64,000 bases of DNA from Floccularia luteovirens (Eukaryota > Basidiomycota > Agaricomycetes > Agaricales > Squamanitaceae): positions 372,001 to 436,000 of the forward strand of contig VSJF01000009.1 in assembly GCA_009739215.1 (NCBI GenBank), given 5' to 3'. The translations under genes were made by a program, and so were the position numbers. Below the pieces are notes generated by a model. That model did not search any database and was not told where the DNA came from. It was given only the letters and a program-made list of their open reading frames with translations. This document shows, one piece after another, positions 48,200-61,462 of this stretch (positions are counted from its first letter, which is position 1; each line of letters begins with the position of its first letter).

Positions 48200-49836
48200 T
48201 GTGTCACGATAAACGGACATTTAAATAAGTTCTTGAAGTGTGGATATCGGGAGAAGAGTAAAAATTATGAGCTGTCAAGGTGACGTGCAGGGGCTGCGCG
48301 CTGAGTGCTGATGAGCAAACACAATGATTAGATTTCTCTTGAGATTGGGTTGTTGTTCGGACACTCACTAACAAAGTGGTTGTTCCATAGCATTGTTTGA
48401 TCATTATAAACAGCTGCCCACCGGTTTGTTCTGTTAAGACAGGAAGTTCTGCCTAGATCTAGGCTATGTTTCAGTAGATGTATACTGCAACTCACTTTCA
48501 CTTATATCTGGAGGATCAACTGTCTTCATAATTTGTCGGTGATTCTCCTTTGATTGGAATCGATATATTTGATGGATATGGTGGGGATATAGATCAAAGT
48601 TTGACAAGCCGAGGGAAAAAAACGTTGTCCGGCGCATTTTGCTGAATATCAGCAGGTATATGACGTATGATGCTTATCAGCGATCCACAGACCTGGTTAT
48701 TTGAAGGAATTAATCTTTATATTGAGAGTATCAGGAAGTGTCTGCTCTTGAATCAACTGAACTGTTGGCATGTCTTCTATGGATTATAAGGCTATTGTAT
48801 ACTTGGTGGACCAAAAGTAGTTCGGACGCAAGAACATATCTATATTTGATGAATAGTAAGAGCTGTGTTTATGATTTATTGCAAAGTTCTTCTTTGATTA
48901 TAGTGCATGGTGATATAGCTGCAACTGGGTATTGCCATACACTGAAATCGTTACAAGGGTGAAGCGTGGGAATATGGGATGAGGTGCGGCACGACTTTGA
49001 AGTGGTCGTTGCGTCCACTATTTTGAACTAGATTCGCGCTGTATGATTGCCTGCGGAACGGGGTGAGTTTCTTTGCCACTCTTATTACACCATCCTACAA
49101 AGTAATGAAGGTCTATCGGCCTTTAAAGGATATTCAAAATCGATTACCTTGCTAAGTAAACCATGGGACAACCTTCGAACAACTTGAAGACTCTCCATAG
49201 ATGTGATGAAGAAGAATCCCCAAGATTGACTTTGAAAAGAATGCGATTCCAATAGAAACAGTTTCGGTCGCCTCTGTTGTTTTTTCTGGGACTCCGTCAT
49301 AAATCTTTTGGTTGTCACAGTCTACCACGACGAAGGAGTTTTCTTCACCTCATCCGGATCCCTTTTGAGCTCAGGTTCTTCAATATCCCTCTCGCTCAAA
49401 TAGTCCTGATCGCATAAAACTTGCAAAGTGCATTCATGTCCAAATGAAACCCGTGTTCTTCTCATACTTCATCGACATTGGACAATAAGTATCTGGTGTA
49501 TCGCATTACTTCTGACGTTTTTCCTTCGTCCTGCCCAACTGCACAATGGCAGATGTCTTGCCTCCTAGAAACGTGCCTTGGAAGAAATGCAACGTGCTCT
49601 TATTTATCACTGTACACCGTGATGTTCATTGCAAATTCAACAGATCGCCCAGCTTACAAATGCAGAGGCTGGCAATCGACATGTCACTATACCCAAACTG
49701 GAACCAACAAAACCCCGCCCGGAGGCCTACATATAAAAGCCAAGATTAAAGCGATATCCTTTACTTTTCACCTTTACTTTACACGTACCATATCATCAAC
49801 GCCAATCACATCGCCCATCACCACAATCATATCACA
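48200..49836. other. Intergenic, no supported gene
   Basis: Only short frames are seen. The last 100 bp before 49837 are rich in CATCACC/ATCATC-type pyrimidine-rich leader sequence, as expected for a 5' UTR of the next gene. Confidence 0.45.
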
Positions 49837-51511
49837 ATGGTAGCCATTGCTCCCAAAGTAGTCACAAGACTCATTCATCCTTTGCAACGTATATATCGCG
49901 GAGGAACCAACCTTGCCATTCAGAGATGCCCCGACATCATCAAGCCTGCTATAGACCGCTATGTCAACCCCGCCGTTGAGCAACTCTCCGATGTTCTTCT
50001 CAGAGCTCACAACGTCATGTCAAGAAGTGATTACAAGCTCGCTGGATCATACAAGCAAGCCTGCATGGCAACATCTACGATTCTCGCTTTCGATGATCGC
50101 GTCCCAAGTGTCCCAAGTACAAATACACTAGGCGATTTCATCGCGTGCTCAACAATGGGGATCTATGACCTCCCATCTCATCTCCGTCACTCTAGGACTC
50201 TCGCAACACAATATGTTACCTCTAAAGTACAATCCATCGTGGGCGCGGTTCTTCTCTTCACCCTTGAGAACATCATGTCTCCTGTATTCTCGTGCGTCCT
50301 TCGAGCTTGCCAAGCCCTACATCGATAGGAATCTGCCCACGAGACTCGAGGACCTTATAGAAATACATTCCCTGAAATATCCCCCAATCATAGATATCGC
50401 CTTAAGCGGGAACAAGAATACTGAGGTAAGCCATTTTCAATTTTCTAATGTTTACTTTCTCTGATATGTGTCTAGTCTACCGCCGTAGCTGACATGTCAA
50501 ATGATACCACGCTGAACGGCTTGGAAGATATCAAAACCCACGAATCTGTTCGCAAACCAAATAAACAACCCGGATCACAGGATATCTTTTCCTTAGAACT
50601 CTCGCCAAAGGACCGATCGTTGAGATCGTCTATGCATGCTGTAGACCTCAAAAATCCCAAACTTGGCGGGGATGACAGCTTCTTTACCAATGATCGCACA
50701 TTGGGATCTTTTGTACACACCGTGGATAACGGTAAACATGAAAGCTCCAGCTCTGAACTAGATGATAGCATTTTCATGAAGAAGTCTTTAATCGATCGCT
50801 CGTTGTCAGCCTCGATCCACGCTGTGAATACCAAGAACGATGAGATTTTCCAATCTGAATTAGGCGACATACTCTCAATGGGATCTTCCGCCGGTGATCG
50901 CTCTCTGTCGCGTTCTATGCACGCCGTTAAGGAGTCCGAGAGTCCCAAACTGGACTTGGACGACACACTTTTACGAAGGATCATCTGTGGTCGACCGTTC
51001 ATTGTCATCCTCGATTCACGCTGTGGACAACAAGAAGGTTGAAGCGGACAGTGATGGCTCCATTGTTGGATTCTGCGTAGCTGCTAGTTCGCCATCGTCT
51101 CTTATACATGCTGTGGATGTCAAGAAGGATGAAGTTCTGAAATCTGAACCGTACGATGACTTTCTCAAAGAACCACCTGTAGGCGACCGCTCTCTGTCAT
51201 CTTCGATCCATGCTGTGGATACTGAGGAGGTTAAATCTGGCGACGAACCCTTAACAAGATCTTCTGTAGGTGACCGTTCTCTAACATCATCTATACATGC
51301 CATAGATACCAAGAAAGGCGTTCTCAAACGCCCTAATCGTTTCTTCAATTCTCCAAACAAATTTCGTTCTCGGTTCTCCGCCGTATCGTCATCATCAGCC
51401 TCGAGATTACCCTCATCATTGACATTACCATTATCATGGCCCCGACCACCGAAGCTCCAACGATCAGGCGGAAGCTTTCGCAGTGTCAAGAACTCGCTTC
51501 TTGGAAACTGA
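49837..51511 (+). pseudogene. Paralog B: relative of the 15.5-16.8 kb gene with eight DRSL..IHAVD repeats and two apparent frameshifts
   Basis: The start is MVAIAPKVVTRLIHPLQRIY, followed by a helical N-terminal region sharing the TILAFDDRVPSV and FELAKPYI motifs with the gene at 16771-15554. After an intron (about 50428-50475) the tail carries about eight copies of a 12-residue unit near DRSLSSSIHAVD, spaced 20-50 residues apart (50611, 50695, 50795, 50896, 50986, 51090, 51186 and 51278, approximate). Two +1 shifts are needed to read it through: near 50284-50292 (between MSPV and SRASFELAKP) and near 50974-50979 (between repeats four and five). The first could be avoided by a 79-nt intron (50227-50305), but that removes a hydrophobic stretch kept in paralog A. 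The frame is otherwise open, so damage is recent or a sequencing error. Function unknown. Confidence 0.6.
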
Positions 51512-52440
51512 TCAATGGACTTCGTCAACTCGCTAGATGTACTTCCTACCAAATGTTGCATTTTGTTGGTTATCGATATGACACTCCGTATACAACGACG
51601 GGTCAACATGAAGCAACCCATTTCTCTGGCCCCTTCAAGAAAAAAACTTGGTACAAAAAAACCCCGGTTTGGCAAACTCGCTCGGATTTGGAAATTCAAG
51701 AGATGAACGGGTACAAAGAAACCTAGGAAGTCACCACCACTTTTTTTTTGCAACTGATAAATCTCAACTTGAGTGCTTTTCGACTGCACCAGTTTGATTA
51801 TTTGTCATATTGTGATCTGTGGGATCCGTATCTTGACCCCTTGGTTTTCGTCTCTTGCTTTTCCTCTTTCCTTGTAGCGCCGCCCAACCCTAGAACACTT
51901 TATGAAGGTCTCCAGGATTATATTCTTCGCTTCCCCTCCCTCGTTGCATACTCGCGTTGTCATCAAACAATGATAATCAACAAAAATGACTACGGTATTT
52001 TTGCTTTACAAAAGCCAGACTTGGACTGTGTCAACTTGTCAATCCCTCACTCTTCTTCCCTGCAGCATTTACCGAATTTACCTTTCTCATCGACGGTTCA
52101 CATATTTTTATTACAATTTTTCCCCCCGGAACAACGCATTCTCTACCTCTATTCTACAGATTACATCCTATTCCTATAGTGGCCCATATTCGATATTTTT
52201 GACTTAACATTATTTTAGATTATTACTTGTAACATCTCGTATGTAAGATAGCGAAGGCAATACGAACCATCAGTATCATAGTTTTTTTTTGAGCTGACTC
52301 GTTTTCCGATGTGATAATTTACGGCCCGCACCGTCATGCGTTTGCAATAAGGATAATCACTTAAACACTGAAATAAATACATCGTTTACTCTTCATTCGA
52401 TGTAAATGATACAATAAAAAAATGGGTGTCGAGAGAGGGG
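51512..52440. other. Intergenic, 3' flank of paralog B
   Basis: Pyrimidine-rich and AT-rich stretches (T runs at about 51742 and 52282). The plus frames here lack splice context or homology. Confidence 0.5.
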
Positions 52441-52454
52441 TACACTAGACACTA

Positions 52455-53996
52455 TCAGTTGCGGGAGGCAGGTGTAGTTGCCTCAACCGTGTTTTCACTA
52501 AATTGGTTGTGGGGCTCTTTGCGAACAGATTGAGTTTGCGCTCCAGTGACGACCTGTCGCGAATTATTGGAACGGATGAAGCAAAACGAGATATAAAACA
52601 CACCTTATGATGATTTCCGGAACCTAGACGCAAATCTTTTTCCAAAGATTCTGCAATACCGTCCACTTCACGGACATGTCCGTCACCATGCAGTAATTCT
52701 CTTCCTATAGTGTCATGAGTTGCTCCACCTGATAAAACCCCTCCACGTTCCAAAAAGTGTTCGATAGAGATAGGTGAGTGTGTTTGCGACTGATGAACCA
52801 CAGGAGCCTTATGAATTACTTCATGTATCGGTATGGTGGTATGGATGCGTTCCTTTTGTATGACTGAAAACAATATTTTGCTTAGTTGACGAGACCCGTA
52901 TGTATACAATATCACCTACCCTCTTTATCGATAACTGGTTGTATGACATGATGGATATGATGATGCGTGTGTTCATTTATTGTTGTGCCCTTGTCAACGA
53001 TATGTCTTTCTTTATCCCCGTGATGCTGCAATTTCTGTCAGTAAACTGAATTTATAAGGTGAACACAGGGAGCGTACGACGATATCGCGATGCTGACGGA
53101 CTTGCCCCTCAAGGAAAGCGCTATCATCGGGAAGATTTGCGTGTTTCTCTCGGATATGGGTCACCGGATGAGTCTAAAAATCTGTGAGGGTTGAAACAAA
53201 TATATACAGGTGATGAGTAGCGTACGACATGGCGATGTTGCTCGGCTGCTTCCTCGGTTACTGTTACTGGCTGCATGTGGTGCTGAACGTGGTGGACTAA
53301 ACGGTATTTATTATCATGTAATATCACGTTCGATCAAAATTTGTTTTTCTTACCATGGCTTTCGTGTTCCTTAACACGCTCTACTTCTTCAATCTCGACA
53401 TGGCGTACGTGCTTATGTGTAACAGCTATGTAAGATACAGTTAGTGGTTCTTACGGTTTAGGGGCATAGCATCTCACGAGCTAGCTGTTTCGAATCTTCC
53501 AAAACATTGCCAGTTGGCATTATATCAGCACGATCGGTTCTGCTATACTGATTTCCTTCTGGAGTAGATGAGAAAAGATCAACTCATTAGAAATGAAATA
53601 TTGCAGAACATACGGGTTCCTGCGATTCCTGGAGAGATGTAACCTCTGTTGCGATTGGAACTGCTGATCCCAACGTTTGCGCTTGTGTCATGAACGGAAG
53701 CACCTCGCCCAACATTGGAACGGTCGAGGTCGTGGGCAGTAGCTCCAGATTGTAATTTGCCCGAAGTGCCAGGGCCCGAGCCTGGTGGGAGTTTGTAAGA
53801 TTTGCTGTCGGGGTTGGAGGGAGACCCGGAGTTATCGTCCAAGTACTCATCGCCTTGGATAGCTCTGTTCTGCTCCGGCGCATGTGCGTCATCATGAGGA
53901 CTAGGCTGATTGTCGCTGAAAATGTTTTTTACAGTTGCTCCGATGCCTGCGAAATAGTAAGATTTTGAACTAAGAGTAAAGAACAAAAGTACCCAT
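52455..53996 (-). CDS. Histidine-rich protein of the fungal HHxxQP 'allergen'-annotated family
   Basis: The first exon is only ATGG (M plus one base), spliced to GIGATVKNIFSDNQP at about 53948. A Gly/Ser/Asp-rich region follows. Further exons carry histidine-rich repeats: VTHKHVRHVEIEEVERVKEH, VHHVQHHMQPVTVTEEAAEQ, HTHHHIHHVIQPVIDKE and HTTIPIHEVIHKAPVVHQSQ. The end is SIEHFLERGGVLSGGATHD and a last exon ending in TPASRN (stop 52455). The HH-x-x-QP-V plus IHEVIH pattern is shared with fungal proteins often annotated as 'allergen', some linked to stress; no biochemical activity is established that I can name. Introns of about 50 bp separate at least six exons. Confidence 0.7.
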
Positions 53997-54475
53997 TGTG
54001 TAGATGATGGGAGTTTAAAGTAGGATAGGGTAAGAATGAAGACAAGGTTGGGTTGACTAAATAGCTGTCTTGAGATGAACGCATTCTGACATCAGAGTGG
54101 TTATCATTTGTTCATGGGCGGAAACTCTGTGGTGCATCCGACACACCTCAACCCATATAAGGATAACAGCTTTCCGTATATGGATATTTCACCGTTGTTC
54201 TCACGATTCGGATACTAGGTTTCATTCAAAGTGTCTTACCCTTTAGAAAGGAGTAATACCTTATGACGTTGCTCGAATAATGTCATCGCCTCTATGGATT
54301 GTGAGCCTAAGTCAGTCAGTCAGTACTATAAATGAATATGCAATTGCGTTCCGACAAGGAAATAGTCCAGTCACGTCAACGATCAGTTTATAAGAACGAT
54401 CATCACGGATGGTGACTCATATTGAAGCCAAATAAAGTTTCTATTTGTAATAAAACACCGAGCTGCACTTCCTTC

Positions 54476-55006
54476 ATGATTGGATTCTCAGTTGTCCTAC
54501 TTGCAACCCTTTGCACACTCTCTCACGCATCATCTCGTATATCCATTTTCTCAGATACTAACAGATGCATGGGTATCCCAATCATGGAGATAGAGGGCGA
54601 TGAGAAGTGCAACACTTGTATAAACATAGATCGTATGAACCTTTTATCAAAACCAAATAATGCCATTATAGAGTCACTTTTTAGCTGTCAGTGCACGGGC
54701 CATCAGACGCCTAAATGGCATGGGCAAATCTTCCGTACGCACATACTACGCGGCTGACTGCCAAGAGTCACATTCAATAATTGGTGGAGATGGCTGCGTA
54801 ATATATGGGAAACCTATCATGTCTATCTTCCATGACTGCACACCACCCCCTGTACCGTAAGCCCATACATCTGAATTTCCCCTTTATGGTTCTCATATTG
54901 TATCTCTGTGATATCTAGGGAGATGAAAGAAGATTGGGATGCAAGACAATTAGAGTCATGTGGGCGCATCTACACCTCCACCCTTGGGAGACTGGAAGTG
55001 TCCTAA
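54476..55006 (+). CDS. Cysteine-rich small secreted protein
   Basis: The signal peptide MIGFSVVLLATLCTLSHASS is followed by a mature chain with about eight Cys (NRCMGIP, KCNTCINID, YYAADCQES, GDGCVIYG, IFHDCTPPP, ESCGRIYTS). Introns at about 54633-54685 (GTATGA donor, TTTTTAG acceptor) and 54857-54918 give one continuous frame of about 145 residues ending GRLEVS. Size, signal and Cys content match the effector-like small secreted proteins of fungi; the fold is not recognised. A further open stretch just downstream (about 55022-55181, Cys-containing, ending KICTKPAL) may be an alternative last exon: a CTAAC branch-like and TTTTAG acceptor precede it. Confidence 0.6.
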
Positions 55007-55539
55007 CTGACCGAGTTTTAGCATTGTCCCAACAAATTATGTACGCGGAGGGTTTGTGATCCAAGAGAGCGTGATTGTGGTTCTACTCTTGAAAGGCAAG
55101 AAGTGCACAAGTATTCTGGATATGTCAGAAAAAGATTGTGCTTGGTTCGTGAACAAAATCTGCACCAAACCTGCTTTGTAGTTCTATACCACTATGATCT
55201 AAATATCTGTATATCACGTATGTGATTATCTGTTGTAAAGGAAGCCTTATCGAGGAGCGTGTTCTTCTACTATTCCTTGAGAGGTCCAATTGAGTCTCGA
55301 TTGTGCGAGTCAGTCAATCCACTTTGTTCGGTAAAAAGCATGTGGATTTTCGAAGGTATAAATGGAAAACGGGTATGGGAATTCTGGATCATAGAAACGA
55401 ATAATTCACAGCAATAGATCTAATTTTTGTATCATTCAAGATCTAGTTTTCTAGCCCGCACAAAATCATCTAGATATATGGAGGACCAAGAGCTATTCAC
55501 ATTTCATCAACATCCTACATTACTAGCAGACATAAAGAA

Positions 55540-57108
55540 TCACTCACTTTTCCTGAAAATGTCCAGTGTAAATTCTACTACAAGTAACAGAACTCCTCCT
55601 CCTGGGGCAAGTCGAAGGACTTTTGGAACAAATCCTTTATACAGTGCAGCAGCACCCTCTTCTCGGAAAATAGTCACGATCGCAGGGTATGTCCAGTTGT
55701 ACTTTGGCACAACACCTGGTAACTTTGTTGCTCCTTGTATGCGAGATTTTACGACCTGAGTGGACACAATGTCAGAATTGTGACCTGATTATACCTTATA
55801 CCAGCAAATCGAGCGTACATCAAACCTTCCATACGAGCTTCGAGTCAAATTTTAACAAACAATGAAGTCTTTAAAACTTACGGAGTATTGAGTGCAGTTC
55901 CAGCGAAACCTCCAATAGCTCCAGACACAAAATTGTTGAAGAGCTCAGCTTGTTGGGTCTTTTCCACAAGTCATTTTTCACCATTAAGGGGTTTGAGCTA
56001 ATTAACGAACCTTAGCTTTGGGAAGAAGCCCTCGAACTTGGTAGATGCAGCCAAAGTACCCTCCATTCCAATATACGTGTCTTTGGAGATGTTAAGAACA
56101 CATAGTAGGATTTATAACAACATAAACTCACCTCCAGAAAGTTGATTCCATACCAACATATAAACCCAGAAGACCTTCCTTCTTGATCACTTGCTTGACA
56201 ACATCCATCGGGCCCTTGAACGTGCTAGCTTTGTCTTGAAGTCTAGTTCGTCACATATCAGCTTCTTATTATGATGATTAGACGACTTGATCACTTAATC
56301 TTGACCAACTCAAACGGAACCACGACAAAACTTTCCTGGGAGCAACTTAGCAAATAGATCAGAAGAGAACGAGGAAACCCACTGTTGCTCCAGCACTGCA
56401 CCCCGTTAACACAGATAATGACTGTGTCATTTTTGCCTCCCCACTGTAACTTACGAATGTCTTTCCCCAGAAGTCATTTGCGGCACTAAATTCAGAGTGA
56501 GTTTAAGGGAATGTGAGGTTCAACAAAAACATACAATTTCACTGCACGTTTCGGGGCTTCTAAAAGTAACGGAGGAACCAGTCCTGGATGGAAGGGATCA
56601 ATAAATTACAATCACAATAGTAAGATAGCTGAACTGACCTCTGTACAGTCGACCAACCCTATTCAATAGCAAGGGGAAGAGGGATGACATTGGTATTCAC
56701 GCTCACGCGAGCGTATTTCAAAGTGACATACCCCTCTTCTTTGACAATAGAGCTAAATGTTCCAACTAATCCATGACGTGACTTTCCTGTCTCTAGTTGT
56801 ATGCGTGTTTTGACCTAGGCCACGGTCATCAATGCTCCAACGAAGATAAGATCCGACGGGAAACGTACGACGTCTAAAATAATCAATTGGATGAGCACAG
56901 TCTGAACTCGCAAATCGTTCATGGAACGAAGAACACAGACTCACCAAGAGGGTAGAAAGTCAAGATTTCGGATATTCCAGCAATAGCACCTGCTGCAAAG
57001 TTTGCAATGAACGGAAGTGCTATGAAATTTGTTCTGATTATTTTGACAGTTCTCAAAGTGAGAATTAACATGTGAAAACTAACGCTTTGGCTTGTGTTCA
57101 GTCGACAT
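55540..57108 (-). CDS. ODC1: Mitochondrial 2-oxodicarboxylate carrier (Odc1/Odc2 type)
   Basis: Member of the mitochondrial carrier family. It has three repeats with PX[DE]XX[KR]X[RK] signatures: FYPLDVVKTRIQLETG, PFELVKI..LQDK and NTPFDVVKSRIQ. Blocks typical of oxodicarboxylate carriers are GLVPPLLLEAPKRAVKF, GLYVGMESTFWRHVYWNGGY with FGCIYQVR, and YKGFVPKVLRLAPGGGVLLL. It exchanges 2-oxoadipate/2-oxoglutarate across the inner membrane and so links to lysine metabolism; this is family knowledge. Start MSTEHKPK at ATG 57108, stop 55540, about eight short introns. It appears intact. Confidence 0.88.
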
Positions 57109-57619
57109 AAGTGGAAATAGAGAAAGTCGTGCGAGTGGATAAAGATTGAATGGGATCCGTGAACTTTTGGCGAGGCGCGACGCGGATCATACTTGTTTGA
57201 ATGCGGGTTTATCGGGTTTCCGGTTCTATATCACGGGATATGTGACATTGTGTGACACCAAAGCACCAAGCACCGGTTGTGCATGTTGCCCTCGATGCGC
57301 TATGGTCTACATACATTCCTGGCAAGATTACCAGGATGCAGCTGAGGCGCTCTATGCAAAATCTCCTAACAATGTCAGTTTTCAAACAAAACTTCACCGA
57401 TCATCTGATCAAACAAAAAAAAACAGACTAGATACTGTGTAAAATGGAGATCGTCTGAGGGGAAATTGGTCCTGAAAATTACAGATAATACGACAGTATG
57501 TCATTCTTATCAGTTCCGCCGATCTCGAGGAGGTATCTCACATGATTTTGTAGTGCATCAAGTTCAAAACATATTCCTCCATCTTCCTTAATCGATTTGA
57601 AGCTCTGAATTATTCATTG

Positions 57620-57784
57620 ATGCGAAAAATGCAAAATAAGCAGGAACCTACCCACGCACCTGAAAACCTTATCCCAGATGATGCCGGGCGAAACAGTCCC
57701 GCACCATCTGCACCAATAACGCCTGCTGGTACGCCTGCATCGGCGGGTGTCGCAAAGAAGAAAAAACCTAAGAAAAAAAAGTAA
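57620..57784 (+). CDS. C-terminal coding piece ending in a poly-lysine tail
   Basis: The frame MRKMQNKQEPTHAPENLIPD...KKKKPKKKK ends at 57784. It is open upstream without ATG to a TTTTGTAG acceptor near 57559 (FKTYSSIFLNRFEALNYSLM), so it is probably the last exon of a gene whose earlier exons I could not define. The Lys-rich end may be a localisation or retention signal. Family not recognised. Confidence 0.35.
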   Translation: MRKMQNKQEPTHAPENLIPDDAGRNSPAPSAPITPAGTPASAGVAKKKKPKKKK

Positions 57785-60700
57785 TCTCCATGATCGTCGG
57801 TAGCGCATCCAGCCAAAAAAAGACCTACATTGCGGTCGACCTTGATGGTCACATCAACATTGCGTCTAATGCATCCGGTTCTGTCTTTCGGTGTAGGGCG
57901 CATTTACGTTAAAGTTGTAGCCCGTTTGTGGACGCAGTGTATCTGTATATCAATCGAGATGTCGAGTGTAAACTGCTTCACATCAATTCTATGCCATGCA
58001 ATTGGTCTATGCTCAAACTTTGAATGGACGACGTCAATGGGTAACACATTCTTTTCTCGGGTGGTCCCTTCAGGGAAATTCCCACCCAATTATTGTGGCA
58101 ACTGACAGGTTTCATTGTCAACGTTTCAATTCTAACTTTCATTGCAAACAAAATTATGTCGTTGCCCCAAGGCTATATACACGTGCGTCATCTGTTGTAC
58201 GTCAAGGAAAATGTCAAAGCTCAGCTGGAATCGTCTGCCAGAATAGTTGAGACCGTTTTATTTATGCTTATTGATACGAGCCATTCCCCAGTAAACAACT
58301 ATCAATGATTCGGAACGAACTACGATTCATTCATTCAAGCCCCTTCCAATTGTCGTACAACCATTTTCGAATCTAGGAGAATCTAACCCCACCAATCACA
58401 AAAACAACGATAACGTACGAAAGCAAGATGTTTATATTTGATGCCCCACAAGCGACACATGTCGTGCTAATTGTCCCCTCTCTAATGAATGGCAGTTGTA
58501 CTGCATATTCAAAATCAACTATTGATTACAACAAGATCCGGGCGCTGAGGATTTGTACACTAGACGGTAGCAAGAATCTGTTGGATAACTAGGGTATTCC
58601 CCACGGAGGCCATGGTGACCCTCTCGCGTTCTGAAGTTTGTATGGACGATATTCTCGCCAAGCCTATTCTCCACAATGCAAAGTCCCGAAGAGAATCATG
58701 GTGCACCTGTCCTTGCTCCATTGATTATTCTTAACACTGATATCTCCTACTTAAAGGGGCTGATGTTCTAAAATTTACGCACACAACTATACACCGACGA
58801 GGCTTAAGCGTACCAATAATACCACCAAAATTTGACGTCTCCACCATCAATTACTTGGCCTTGAACGATGAAACCTAAATGTGAAGTCGCCAAGCCTAAA
58901 ACCCCTCAAAAGTTACATTCTCATACACGCTTATTTTCCCTGAAACCATAACAAGTGAGATTTCGGCTTTATCACAAAAGAAAGTAATTCCGACCTTATA
59001 TCTTTATCTATATCTCATAAATTCTTTCTTAAGGATTAAAGGGTTCTCCGCGTTGATCGATCTATTTTGTTTTCGAGGCATTTTCATTTCGCTAGCTTTT
59101 CCACCATCGAGACAATTCAAGGTTTCATACTATTGCCGTGGGCAAATTCACAAACTACCGCAGTAGAACGTTACTGAATATTTTATGAATTAGAAAGAAG
59201 TGTTTTGCATTCACACATAAAGTCAAAATGATACATTTCCTTTAAAGTCGCGCCCCATCTGCCTTTGATAAACAGATCGATGATCGGCAAACCCCCCACT
59301 TAAGTGCTGCGTAGCGTGAAATTTACCAAAACAAAATAACTCACACTCATAAAGGAACCTCGAACTTTCGAATAACCGAGTTGATTTTTGTCCTAAATCT
59401 CTTGGCCAGTTCTGTATCTCTGATACTATGAGAAAAAAAATTGACAACGAGCCTTCCTCTTCTGATTATCAACGAAGATCCTCTTTTTTTCTCACATTAG
59501 ATAACGAAATCATCCTCGGCGTTCTATTAAGCATCAAAAAGTGAGTGTATAGAGCTGCGCAAAGCAGTGTGGTTGTGTGGGTTGTTCGGCGTTTCAAACT
59601 GCGTTGCTTTATTTTCTCCCATGTGTTTTTGTTATTGTTTTGTATGAACCGCCCTATATTGACAAATTGTCTACAGGATATTTGCTAACATGACATTCAA
59701 GTTCCGGATTATCGTGATTCTAACAGCATCTATACTGTCTAACTACACTCGAGAACCCATCAAAAAATAATTCAAATCTTGTGCTTTTTTTGAATTCTCC
59801 GCTAGATTCGGCGAAATAGCACATCTGATGTTGATCTCTCCGTTCCTCCGCAGTCCCGCTAGACCAAAAAATAAAATAAAAAAGGAATTAAACAAGGTCT
59901 CAGCGCAGTGTGTGATGTCTAATAGAGACCGGGGAACGTGGAACTCTCCCTATCTCATCTTACTAGCGCGCAAAAGCTCTCAACGGGTGTTTTTGTCATG
60001 AACACTTTGTTGTTGTGCTCCCATCGTTTACATCAGAGTGTGCCTATGTATGAGAAATTGTTTTCACCCGGAATTAGCATCATGGACTACGGATTAATGT
60101 GAGTATACAGGGTGGGTAGGTTCATTTTATCGGTGTGATAGATGAAAAGCATACCCAGACCTTTCTCATTGGTACCCACACTTGTGAAGTTAATACAGAA
60201 GAAAGGTTATTCCAGATTTCACCGTCCTCTGTGACCCTTTTTTTCAGGACCGAAGAAATTTCTTCCATGGAAAAATCCAATTCTACCAGTAAACAGCAGC
60301 TGTGTAATTTTTGTAGGAACCTTCCCGGGTATTGTGTACCTTGATTCATTGCTTTGATAAACTTAATTTTCAGTTGTAGGCTCCACATATGTCAAGAGGG
60401 CCGGTGATGTCGATGATCGATGGTCCTTTTACCTTTACTATTTACAGCACTTGGTACGTAGTATCACCACGATGGCGCGTGGCGCGTGGCAATGTTACTT
60501 GCTGTTCGCCTTTTGATACATCCGAGTTTTTGCACACCAATTCCTCGATCAAGAAGGATCAAGTGTTACAAACCCGCAGCCGGTTTATTGATAGAGGAAG
60601 TAGACACTGCCAGATCAAACCAACAACCTGAAATCCCCGATCAAAAGAGTGTAAGTTGAGTTGAAATAATTCCAATTATTTCACGATTACACCCGATTTC

Positions 60701-61460
60701 TCTTTCTTTACTCAACCCCTCAACCCCACAAAAAAAAACCGGAAACACCGGGGAATTTTATTTTAAAGCGTTCGACGGCGGTTGTATTCCAAAAATAAAA
60801 AATCACAAACACGTGGCATTTGGTGGGTGTGTGGGTTATTCTTGTAGTTTAGGGTAGAGTAAAGTATGGGTAATGTGTACTTAGATAAAGGTTTAGATCA
60901 TATGCGGTGTTTAGGCTGGGTTTTTCTATCCGGCTGTGCCCTTTCGAAAGTGCTGCGCACATCGGGTTTCATTTCCCCTGACCTTGAATTTTTGATTTTG
61001 ACTTTGATATTAATATTAGTACTTGGAAAGTTCTATTAGGGGGTTTTTCAATCCTTCTATTCTTTGATAGAATACATGTCTACATATATACAATCGTTTA
61101 CAAGTCATCTGTTAAAGAGGGGGGTATAATACAAACTGGTTTTGATTAGATATTTCCACCAAAAAATAAAACAATTACAAGTGTACATCATTGGACAAAA
61201 GCAACAAAATAGACGATATAAATTCTATAACACTCCCCCCTTCAAAAAGGGTAGATGAGAGCGAAAAGGAAAACAGCGGTTTTACGGATGCAACATAGTT
61301 TTTTTATAGAGTACCTACGCTTGAAACAGCAAAAGACGAATGGAAGAAGATTAAAAAGCACCAATAAAATCTTTTTACATTGACAGTCGACAATCATGTA
61401 CGCAAAAGTGACTTTGTTTCTTTTTCTACTTTCCCTTTTGCAAACTGTCCAAGGTTTGAG
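57785..61460. other. About 3.6-kb gene-poor stretch
   Basis: A short coding-like start at 57791 (MIVGSASSQKKTYIAVDLDG) runs to a donor-like GTGTAG. Later pieces are YAQTLNGRRQWVTHSFLG, a signal-like 26-codon ORF at 59690, and a two-exon 38-residue ORF (60082 and 60248-60344). None can be supported as a gene. The area has many A/T runs. No structured RNA was recognised. Confidence 0.4.
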
Positions 61461-61462
61461 TT

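Noticed and set aside
50472..51789. Long minus-strand frames opposite paralog B
   Set aside because: They mirror the repeated sequence of the plus-strand gene and show no independent family signal or splice context.
60082..60344. Two-exon ORF MDYGLM...NLPGYCVP with a perfect GTGAGT donor
   Set aside because: It resembles a pheromone start but ends CVP, one residue short of a CaaX box. The gene model is otherwise unsupported.
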